Assembly: GCF_007860185.1 (NCBI RefSeq)
Contig: NZ_SJPY01000010.1
Location: 182,524 to 246,523, forward strand
Length of the DNA stretch: 64,000 nt
Direction of reading: 5' to 3'
Origin: Novipirellula aureliae
GTDB taxonomy: Bacteria; Planctomycetota; Planctomycetia; Pirellulales; Pirellulaceae
This document shows positions 1 through 7,103 of the stretch, in pieces; position 1 is the first letter of the stretch, and each line of letters begins with the position of its first letter. The notes below the pieces were generated by a model, which searched no databases, was not told the DNA's origin, and was given only the letters and a program-made list of their open reading frames with translations. A program made the position numbers and the translations under genes.

Positions 1-1281
1 GGCTACCGCGAAATGCTCAACGAAGTCGTCGAGCACGAACCGGCGTCGCCCAAATCGGTTGAACCGAATTTACCGACCGAACTCGACACCATCATCCGCA
101 AATCGATCGCCAAATTACCGACCGAGCGATACGCCACCGCAGCGGCGATGGCAGATGATTTGCAAAGTTGGCTCGATGATAAACCGATCAAAGCCAAACC
201 GCCGACGGCCTGGGAACGATTGGCAAAGTGGCGTAGGCGAAACAGTGGCTTAGTACTCGTGGCGGGTGGCTTACTGTTCGTGTCGACGCTTGCACTTTCC
301 GCGACGACGGTGTTGGTTTGGCGCGAACAACGTGCGACTCGCGAAGCCCTTCAACGAGAAACACAACAGCGGGAAGTGGCCGAACAGAATTTTAGCCAAG
401 CTCGATCGGCGGTGGATTCCTTCAGTAACTTGGCCGAAAGCGAATTGGCGTACCGCGGCGATCTGCAAGACCTTCGACGCAGCTTTCTAGAAACGTCATT
501 GGAGTTTTATCGAGACTTCCTCGTCGTTCAGTCCGACGATCCGGCCGTTCTACGAGAACTCGCAATCACTTCCGCTCGCGTGGAAAAGATGATCGAGGAA
601 CTGCGGGTGCTCGACAATGTTTCGCCATTGATGCATTTGGCCGATCCGCTGGTGCAGACCGAGCTCTCCATTGATAACGAAACGGCTCAATTGATCAAAG
701 CCGCGATCGACAGTTTTCAATCACAGCGTCGTTCGATGGCAAATCAAAATCCAGGCGGGCTGAGCAGCGAAAATCCCGAGATGACGTTGATGTTGCAGGA
801 GTTTGATTCTTTCATTTCCCACCATTTGAACAATCAACAACTGACACGGTTGAGGCAAATTGCTCGACAAAGACGCTTGCCACTGACATTCAAATCGTCC
901 GAGGTTGTCGCTGCCTTAGCTTTCAGTCGCGAACAACGACTCGAAATCAATCGGATCATCGAGCAATCACGACCAGGCCGAATCGATGATCGACGTAATC
1001 AAGTTGGAAGAAGCAACGACGGCCCGCGAGGTCCCGAACGCTTCGATTTTGGCACGGGTTTACGTCCTGATCGTTTTAGCGGCGGCGATGGTCCACCCCC
1101 AGACTATTTTGGACGCGGCGATGGTCCACCGCGAACTGGATTGGATGTTAGTACTCTCCGTGATTTGAGGCGATCGACCATGACACAGAACACGGTTAAC
1201 AACATCCTGGAAATCCTAACACCCGACCAACGCGCCAAGTGGGACGAATTGGTTGGAGAACCATTCGATCCACCGTACTAG
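1..1281 (+). CDS. Ser/Thr protein kinase, C-terminal part (5' end outside window)
   Basis: The reading frame is open from base 1, so the gene begins before the window; 426 residues are visible. The first ~70 residues are the end of a bacterial Hanks-type kinase domain of the planctomycete kind (LPTELDTIIRKSIAK, then ERYATAAAMADDLQSWL and the usual basic linker). The catalytic loop is not in view. A single membrane segment lies at about residues 80-107, followed by a charged, coiled-coil-like stretch rich in Gln, Glu and Arg (about 108-145). The C-terminal half is predicted to be extracytoplasmic; it has a Gly/Pro/Asp-rich stretch near residues 340-380 and ends with an LTPDQRAKWDELVGEPF motif, like the LTxxQ motifs found in Spy-like and other planctomycete periplasmic proteins. 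The kinase assignment is secure from the juxtamembrane pattern; its target is unknown. Confidence 0.85.
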   Translation, partial: GYREMLNEVVEHEPASPKSVEPNLPTELDTIIRKSIAKLPTERYATAAAMADDLQSWLDDKPIKAKPPTAWERLAKWRRRNSGLVLVAGGLLFVSTLALSATTVLVWREQRATREALQRETQQREVAEQNFSQARSAVDSFSNLAESELAYRGDLQDLRRSFLETSLEFYRDFLVVQSDDPAVLRELAITSARVEKMIEELRVLDNVSPLMHLADPLVQTELSIDNETAQLIKAAIDSFQSQRRSMANQNPGGLSSENPEMTLMLQEFDSFISHHLNNQQLTRLRQIARQRRLPLTFKSSEVVAALAFSREQRLEINRIIEQSRPGRIDDRRNQVGRSNDGPRGPERFDFGTGLRPDRFSGGDGPPPDYFGRGDGPPRTGLDVSTLRDLRRSTMTQNTVNNILEILTPDQRAKWDELVGEPFDPPY

Positions 1282-1489
1282 GATCGGTAAACTCTGACCC
1301 CACGTCTTTACCCCCTCTAAACTTGAAATTCCTAAAATCGTGCTGCCGGTCTAGCCCGGAAAGGCTGCGAGTTTTTGTAGCGAACCTCGCCAAGAGTTTC
1401 GGCAGCGGTTAAGAAAGCTCTCGAGCGTCGAACGTCGCGGCAGCATTCGTTACGGGTTTGGGCAGAGCCTCGTGATCTTGCCCACGCCG

Positions 1490-1987
1490 CTATACGGTCT
1501 CGCTATTTCCATCGACTTCAGGTGGATCGGGGCTTCCGTTTCTACTTGGCTTGGCGATTTTTGGCGGTTTACGAACGACTCGCTCCATCAGGATGCTGCC
1601 GATCAAGATCACAAAGTTGACGAGAATGAGTTCCGCGTAACTGGTCTTCTTGTTTGACAACGAGTTGATAACCGCGATGCCGATTAAGATGAATAGATAC
1701 GTCATCTCTTTGGTGCGGATCGCATCGGTACGGAACCGCAGCACCCCAAAGATGGCAAACAAGCCGATTGCCATGCCAAGTTCGATTTCCAATTTTTTCA
1801 GTGTGAAGCAGATGAAAAACACCATGATGTTCATCATCACGGCCGAGAATGCGAACTCACTTTTGCTCTTCAGCCCCGGCATGATCGCAAGCCACATGAG
1901 CAGGAACAAGAATGTGAGATTAAACAAGAAACGTACCCCCAGCTTGAACAGATCATCGTCAAACAAGGGAACTTCCAAATACTCCAT
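1490..1987 (-). CDS. DUF4956 family membrane protein
   Basis: This 165-residue protein has four likely membrane segments. It carries the DUF4956 signature GLFAIFGVLRFRTDAI followed by KEMTYLFILIGIAVINSL. No enzymatic function is established for the family. In other bacteria DUF4956 genes commonly sit beside CotH-type kinases and VTC-type polyphosphate polymerases. Here the CotH gene lies directly upstream on the same strand (~110 bp apart), so the two are probably cotranscribed. No VTC-domain gene is present in the window. The C-terminal ~30 residues are hydrophilic and Pro-rich (RKPPKIAKPSRNG). Confidence 0.85.
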   Translation of the reverse strand: MEYLEVPLFDDDLFKLGVRFLFNLTFLFLLMWLAIMPGLKSKSEFAFSAVMMNIMVFFICFTLKKLEIELGMAIGLFAIFGVLRFRTDAIRTKEMTYLFILIGIAVINSLSNKKTSYAELILVNFVILIGSILMERVVRKPPKIAKPSRNGSPDPPEVDGNSETV

Positions 1988-2099
1988 ACTGCTGCTTCAT
2001 CGTAAAGGTAGAAATAGATAACGACTCGATCGACGTTGCCCTTGGCTTCGGTATGTCACCCGTTGAAAATACCGAAGCCAAATGGCAAATGCCAAATAC

Positions 2100-3953
2100 C
2101 TACTTCAACAAGTACGCTCGACGTCCGTTGGCGAATTCTTTCAGGTTCATGCTACCGTGACCGCCGCGAGACTCGGTCGCTGCATCCGCGTTGGATATCG
2201 AATCCGAAGAGACGGCAGATCGGAAGGCCTCGTAGCTGCCGAGTTTGCGTGTCTCCGATTTTACGGCATCATCGATCAAGTTTACTTGCGACTGAATGAA
2301 GGGACCGATGTTTTTCCAATCGAGCGAGACATCCGCAATCTGGCGAACTTTGGCGAGGTACTTTTGACGATACTCCGGAACCGCCAAGACTTTACTTCGC
2401 AGTGGCTTGTCCGCGGCATTCAATCCGATCAGCGGATCGAGTTCTAGCGGCGAAGTTTGCGTCCGGGCCTCCTGTGCTCGGCCCCCCATTTCTCGGGCCC
2501 CCATTTCTCGGGCCCCCATTTCTCGGGCCCCCATTTCTCGGGCGCCCATCTCTCGGGCCCCCATTTCTCGGGCGCCCGATCCGGCACGGCCACCGGGCCC
2601 ACCTCGGCCGCCGCCAGGACCACCGGCACCGCCCGCGCCACGAAAAGCCTCGTTCATGTCATGCGGAATGAAATGAAATTGGTCCTCTTTATCCATGAAG
2701 ATGCTGTAGTCACTTGCGCGGATCCAGTAACCATCGGAGTTAATGAGTGATACATCCAACGCCAGGAACCACAACAATTCGTCAACATCCACGATTGGCT
2801 CGAGTGCCGCTGGTAACGATTCGGGCGGCGTTTGGTCCAATACGCGGCATAACTCGATCAGCTTCGCTTGCGCATTTTTATCGTTCGATTTCTGTTCGTA
2901 GGGGGAATCATACGCCGACGGATCTTCACCACGATAATCCAAACCGCCTCCACCCCGAGGCGATCCGGCGACTTTCCAACGGCTGCCTTTGCTGGAGCCA
3001 TAGTTCTCCTTCAAAAAATCCTTGTTGAACTGCTGGACATTGGTGTAGACGCCCCAGTTCTCGCCGTTGATCACGACACGGACAAAGTTGGCTTTTGGCG
3101 CTGGCATATATTGTCGAGCAATGTGCGAGTACAGAACCGTACTCATCATCGAATCATCGCTTGCACCGTTGAGCAGGTTTAACGTCTTGTAGCCTAGCAA
3201 CCGTTGGTCGCTATCGGCCATGTCGAGTGACACGTTCAGCGACCGTTTGTAGCCAGCTTGAACCATGCCATAAGACGATGCGCCACGAAAGTGGATACCG
3301 ACATTTGGGTACGTCTTGCCGTCGACGGTCAGCGTTGCGGCGACATCAACGTCTGTGCCATAAAAGTCTTCGAGTTCGCTTTCCCAATCTTCGTTTTCAA
3401 AGTCGATGAAGATCGTCCGCAGCACGCTCGTGTCATAGAGGTCGGCTTGTATTGGATCGACCGAAGACTTCTCAATGTGGTCTCCTTCGCTTGCCTCGGG
3501 CCGGTTTCCCCCCATGCCGGGAGGCCCGCCGCCGCCGCGTGGTCCACCACCACCGCCGCGGGCACCGCCGCCGCCGCCGCCGCCGCGACCGCCGAAGCTT
3601 TCGCGGCCGCCAAGGCCACCGCGTCCACCGAAATCAGGTCCACCGAAATCAGGTCCACCGAATCCGAGAGGCGGGCCAAAGCCTGGACCGCCAAAGTCGG
3701 GGGCGCCACCCGGTCCACCGAGACCGGCTCCACCCCGACCTTGGCCAGGGGTTTCCTGCAAAAACGCTCTCGCTTCCTTTCGCTCTTCGCGATCGAGCCA
3801 ACCGTTTTGGTCTGTATCAAACTGGTCAAGCAGTTCACGGTCACTGCCGCCGAAACCGGGCGGCTGCGCATTGACCGAGGCACTACAGCACAAACATAAG
3901 GAAGCGAAGCTCATCGAGAGCATCGACCGAGCGAACGAGGACTGTCGAATCAT
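2100..3953 (-). CDS. Secreted CotH-kinase family protein with EF-hand and Gly-rich linker
   Basis: CotH-family proteins are atypical kinases that phosphorylate proteins, first known from spore coats. The ATG at 3953 is preferred because it gives a clean signal peptide (MIRQSSFARSML... ending near VNAQ); an upstream in-frame start at 3992 would add 13 residues. An EF-hand loop follows (DTDQNGWLDREE, about residues 45-56), then a ~75-residue Gly/Pro-rich linker. The CotH domain spans roughly residues 160-430, with the family patterns VGIHFRGASSY, KTLNLLNG and NWGVYTNVQQF. HFIPHDMNEAF replaces the more common HDxD-type catalytic string. After it comes a second Gly-rich stretch with six copies of the pentapeptide GAREM. 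The product is probably periplasmic or on the surface. It is likely in an operon with the DUF4956 gene. Confidence 0.85.
   Translation of the reverse strand: MIRQSSFARSMLSMSFASLCLCCSASVNAQPPGFGGSDRELLDQFDTDQNGWLDREERKEARAFLQETPGQGRGGAGLGGPGGAPDFGGPGFGPPLGFGGPDFGGPDFGGRGGLGGRESFGGRGGGGGGGARGGGGGPRGGGGPPGMGGNRPEASEGDHIEKSSVDPIQADLYDTSVLRTIFIDFENEDWESELEDFYGTDVDVAATLTVDGKTYPNVGIHFRGASSYGMVQAGYKRSLNVSLDMADSDQRLLGYKTLNLLNGASDDSMMSTVLYSHIARQYMPAPKANFVRVVINGENWGVYTNVQQFNKDFLKENYGSSKGSRWKVAGSPRGGGGLDYRGEDPSAYDSPYEQKSNDKNAQAKLIELCRVLDQTPPESLPAALEPIVDVDELLWFLALDVSLINSDGYWIRASDYSIFMDKEDQFHFIPHDMNEAFRGAGGAGGPGGGRGGPGGRAGSGAREMGAREMGAREMGAREMGAREMGAREMGGRAQEARTQTSPLELDPLIGLNAADKPLRSKVLAVPEYRQKYLAKVRQIADVSLDWKNIGPFIQSQVNLIDDAVKSETRKLGSYEAFRSAVSSDSISNADAATESRGGHGSMNLKEFANGRRAYLLK
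2483..2575 (-). repeat. 15-bp tandem repeat encoding GAREM x6
   Basis: Six near-perfect 15-bp units lie inside the CotH gene. The length is a multiple of three, so each unit adds one GAREM pentapeptide and the frame is kept. The unit number is likely to vary between strains by slippage. Confidence 0.9.
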
Positions 3954-4525
3954 AGGAAAAACACCTTGCAGGTTGTTATAGGAACAGAGCACAATCGGCT
4001 CCCGCTAAACAACCCGTTGCCTCGCGTCCTTCCAATCCGCCGCAAAAACTTCAACTTTTTGCAGTCTCCCGCTGTTTTCGCTCCCTAAGTCACTACAAGA
4101 TATCCGCGAAAACATCGGAATCGACCGTTGAACCGGCTCTTGTAGAACGCTCATTGATGCAGCCTTCAACGCACTCGAAGGTCCTGGGACGCAACAGAAC
4201 CCAAATTCCCAAGATTGGGGTCCCCTCTTACTTGCAATATCGTTGCATTTCACTCAACTTGCAATTTGATCTTCTGGGCATTTTGCCCCAGGAAACTGCG
4301 GCTGGAAGCCACAGCCACGAAAGATTCTTACCCTCGTTCTTCGTGTCGACAAAGCACTTGCCTTGTTGAGCCTTCACGCTCAATGCAAATTTTGCTGGCC
4401 CCCCACTATTCGGTTGCTAGGCCTGAAAAGAAATCCATTTTTGTGTGACATTTCCGTCCTGAATGTTCCCTCTCAGGACAAGGGAAGTACTCGATCATTC
4501 TTTTCATCTCCTCAGGACAAGCGAA
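3954..4525. other. Divergent intergenic region, CotH / metalloprotease
   Basis: This 570-bp gap separates two divergently transcribed genes and should hold both promoters; I see no convincing -35/-10 pair. It contains a REP-like hairpin at about 4271-4331. A 12-base string, TCTCAGGACAAG, occurs twice at about 4471 and 4510; the second copy supplies the ribosome-binding site of the metalloprotease gene. Confidence 0.6.
4271..4331. repeat. REP-like hairpin repeat (GGCTGGAAGCC family)
   Basis: The core is GCGGCTGGAAGCCACAGCC followed by ACGAAAGATTCTTA. Nearly the same sequence recurs at 41321-41362 and 44454-44485, with shorter relatives at 7752-7770 (inside a kinase gene) and 63610-63636. The central part folds as GGCT-gga-AGCC. 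It is a dispersed extragenic palindrome and not a terminator, since no T-run follows. Confidence 0.75.
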
Positions 4526-6034
4526 ATGCGATTTTTCCGTTCCACTCGATCACGCCGACGTCCGATCGTGAAGCGTCGCCGACTGGCTGCCGAGCCGCTC
4601 GAAGCTCGACGCGTATTGGCAGCCAGTCTTGGCTGGGATGGACCGGGCTTGGGAAGTGCGGAACTGAGCTACTATATTGGCAATTCACCCGATTCACTGT
4701 CGCAAGCGGAAACCAATGCTGCGATCGAAATGGCCCTCAATGCGTGGTCTAGCGTGGTGGATATCACGTTTACACCGACCGACGAAGCGGGATTGCGTGA
4801 TTCGATCGACATCCGCTTTACCAATATTGACGGCGTCGGCGGTACACTGGCCCAAGCCTACTTTCCCGACGACGTGAATCCCGCCCGCGTCGCTGGCGAT
4901 ATCCAATTTGACGTTGCCGACGCATGGGAAGTCGGCAATTCACTCGGCAACCAAGCCTTCGATCTCGTCTATGTTGCCGTTCACGAAATTGGCCACTCGC
5001 TTGGTCTCGACCACACCAGCCAAGCGGGTAGCGTGTTGACTCCGTTTGTGTCGCCGAGCCAGTTGTTTACCGGCCTTGACGACGTGGATGTCACGGCAAT
5101 TCAGGCTCTGTACACAACCGCCGACGTTGCAACGACGTCCGATACCCCGACGGATGAAATACCAATTGATGAGACACCCGTCAATGAGATACCAACTGGC
5201 GAGACGGAGAGTGGTGACACGCCCACAAACGATACAGATACGGACACAGATACGGACACGGACACGGACACGGACACGGATGACACCAGCGACAGTGACG
5301 ACGATCCGTTTCCCCGTCGTCGCTGGCATCGCGGTGGCAATTGGCATCACTGGGGTGACCGGTTAGATGCCTCGGTCCCTGAATACAACTACCTCGATCC
5401 AACCGACGTGAATGGTGACGGCAGCACGTCCGCGCTCGATGCGCTGACGATCATCAATCAGCTCAACCAAACATCGCTGAACATCACCGGAGAAGATGTC
5501 GACATCGTCGGTCTTTGCGATGCCAATGGCGATGGCGAAATCACTGCTCTCGATGCCCTGACAGTGATCAACGCATTGAATCAAAGTTCCGCCGCCACGA
5601 TTGCAACCGTCGACGATACCGACACAACCGAAGTCACCGATAGGGATGATGATCTGGCCGGGGATGATGATCTCGATGAGACGGACGAAGCCGACGAGCT
5701 GGATGATACCAACGACGAGCATTGTTCGCACGATAGCGATCACCGACATTTAGGTGCCTTTGGCGTTGGGCTGTTGGGCGGAGATGCTGAAGAATGGATC
5801 AGCCGATTCGATACCGACGATGACGGCTTGCTCGTCGAAACGGAAGTCCGCGAGCGGTTCTGGAACACGATCGTCGATGCGGACACCGATGCGGACGGCG
5901 GCGTTTCCTTTGTCGAACTCGACACGTTCATCGCTGATCAAGGGGCCGATGTTTTTGAAACAGGCAACCATTCGCACCGTCACCACCGCTCGCATGATGC
6001 AATTTTTGCGTCGATTGGACGTGGTCCTAAGTGA
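4526..6034 (+). CDS. Secreted matrixin-like metalloprotease with dockerin and EF-hands
   Basis: A predicted extracellular zinc endopeptidase of 502 residues. The ATG at 4526 is chosen because AGGA lies 8 bases upstream; a longer frame from 4463 has no such site. The N-terminus is basic and carries the planctomycete export motif EPLEARRVLAA. The metzincin zinc site HEIGHSLGLDH is at about residues 153-163. The usual Met-turn is altered: SVLTPF stands where matrixins have SVMYP. A Thr/Asp repeat follows (5233-5285), then a type I dockerin with two Ca-binding loops (DVNGDGSTSALDALT and DANGDGEITALDALT, about residues 290-360). An acidic linker and a pair of EF-hands (DTDDDGLLVETE, DTDADGGVSFVE) end the protein. 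The dockerin suggests docking to a cohesin-bearing partner, which is not visible here. Confidence 0.9.
   Translation: MRFFRSTRSRRRPIVKRRRLAAEPLEARRVLAASLGWDGPGLGSAELSYYIGNSPDSLSQAETNAAIEMALNAWSSVVDITFTPTDEAGLRDSIDIRFTNIDGVGGTLAQAYFPDDVNPARVAGDIQFDVADAWEVGNSLGNQAFDLVYVAVHEIGHSLGLDHTSQAGSVLTPFVSPSQLFTGLDDVDVTAIQALYTTADVATTSDTPTDEIPIDETPVNEIPTGETESGDTPTNDTDTDTDTDTDTDTDTDDTSDSDDDPFPRRRWHRGGNWHHWGDRLDASVPEYNYLDPTDVNGDGSTSALDALTIINQLNQTSLNITGEDVDIVGLCDANGDGEITALDALTVINALNQSSAATIATVDDTDTTEVTDRDDDLAGDDDLDETDEADELDDTNDEHCSHDSDHRHLGAFGVGLLGGDAEEWISRFDTDDDGLLVETEVRERFWNTIVDADTDADGGVSFVELDTFIADQGADVFETGNHSHRHHRSHDAIFASIGRGPK
5233..5285 (+). repeat. 6-bp microsatellite encoding Asp-Thr repeat
   Basis: Tandem GACACG/GATACG hexamers give a run of about eight Asp-Thr pairs between the protease domain and the dockerin. 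It forms an acidic, flexible linker. Confidence 0.85.
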
Positions 6035-6449
6035 AAGTCCTAAGTGAGAAAAGCTTGAAGGCTTGCCTACGTTCTGGCTGATCGCCAATTTTCTTCACTC
6101 CTCCTCAAGCACCGTTTTGGGAGGGGGGGACTAGCGAAGCGATATTCGGGGAGGGGGCGTCGGCATGGGCAGCAATACGATTGGGGCGCGTGGATGGTCC
6201 CCCCCCGAGAAAATCGCATTCCGCCCGTTTTTCCGACCTCCCTGGCTTCGCCGGGAGGCTGAATCCGTCATGAAAATGCACGGATTCCTAATCCGATAAC
6301 CGCGTGGGCAGTGCCCCGCATGACCCACCGCATCCTAGCGCCCCGCCGGATGCGAGGTATTTCGAAAAACGAATTTTTGGAATACCGGCGGTTTTTTATT
6401 TCGTTGGCTACCTATGATATATCATACAGCGGTTACAAAAAGGGAAAAC
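6035..6449. other. Intergenic region before sigma-factor operon
   Basis: A 415-bp gap. It contains a strong hairpin at 6237-6258 (CCTCCCTGGC / GCCGGGAGG) without a T-run. Directly before the sigma gene is a perfect 12-bp palindrome, ATGATATATCAT (6414-6425), which could be an operator. It also contains an ATG in the sigma frame that I do not use as the start. Confidence 0.5.
6414..6425. promoter_or_regulatory. 12-bp perfect palindrome, possible operator
   Basis: ATGATATATCAT lies 25 bases before the preferred start of the ECF sigma gene. Position and symmetry fit a dimeric regulator site, but no second copy was seen in the window. Confidence 0.3.
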
Positions 6450-7103
6450 ATGATCGCCACCGACTCCTCTGACTCCAGCGACATCAAAGACACGGACGCG
6501 GAATTCCCGGCGCTTCTGGCCAGTGCGCGTGGCGGCAATCGCGAAGCCCTCGGGACTCTGCTGCAGTGGTACGGCAATTACCTCACGATCTTGGCCAGCA
6601 CGCAACTTGACCGTCGTTTGCGGCGGCGGCTCAGCCCATCGGATATTGTTCAGGAGGCGATGTTGGCCGCCCATAAAGACTTTGCCGCTTTCCGTGGCCA
6701 AAGCCAAGGCGAGCTGCTGTGCTGGTTGCGAACGATCTTGATTCACACGCTGCACCGCAGTTTCGACAAACACGTCAAAGTTGGAAAGCGGGATGTACGC
6801 CGTGAAGTCTCGCTCGAAGCGGTCAGCGATCGGCTCGAGCAGTCCGCCGTCAACTTGGCGTCCACCCTGGCGGCGGGCGGCCCGTCGCCCAGCGCACCGA
6901 TGCGAGCACGCGAACGGAGTGTGGAATTGGCAAATCAACTCGCCAAACTGAAGCCAGCCTATCGCGAAGTCATCACCCTGCGAGTTTTGAAAGGCCTCTC
7001 CTTCGACGAGATCGCCGACCAGATGGGGCGAGGTAGTGGTGCGGTGCGGATGTTATGGCTGCGTGCCTTGGAATCCTATAAGACGACGGGAGATTCGATT
7101 TGA
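6450..7103 (+). CDS. ECF-type RNA polymerase sigma factor
   Basis: A 217-residue sigma-70 family factor of the planctomycete ECF kind. The ATG at 6450 is preferred because AGGGAA lies just upstream. Region 2 is at about residues 55-100 (LSPSDIVQEAMLAAHKDF, then FRGQSQGELLCWLRTILIH). Region 4 is at about 150-205 (LKPAYREVITLRVLKGLSFDEIADQMGRG is split by the HTH turn). The stop TGA overlaps the kinase start as TGATG, so translation of the two is coupled. No anti-sigma gene is adjacent; the coupled kinase may instead control this factor, as proposed for similar planctomycete pairs. Confidence 0.92.
   Translation: MIATDSSDSSDIKDTDAEFPALLASARGGNREALGTLLQWYGNYLTILASTQLDRRLRRRLSPSDIVQEAMLAAHKDFAAFRGQSQGELLCWLRTILIHTLHRSFDKHVKVGKRDVRREVSLEAVSDRLEQSAVNLASTLAAGGPSPSAPMRARERSVELANQLAKLKPAYREVITLRVLKGLSFDEIADQMGRGSGAVRMLWLRALESYKTTGDSI

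Noticed and set aside
3475..3981. Pro-rich plus-strand frame opposite the CotH gene
   Set aside because: It is the complement of the Gly-rich linker of the CotH protein.
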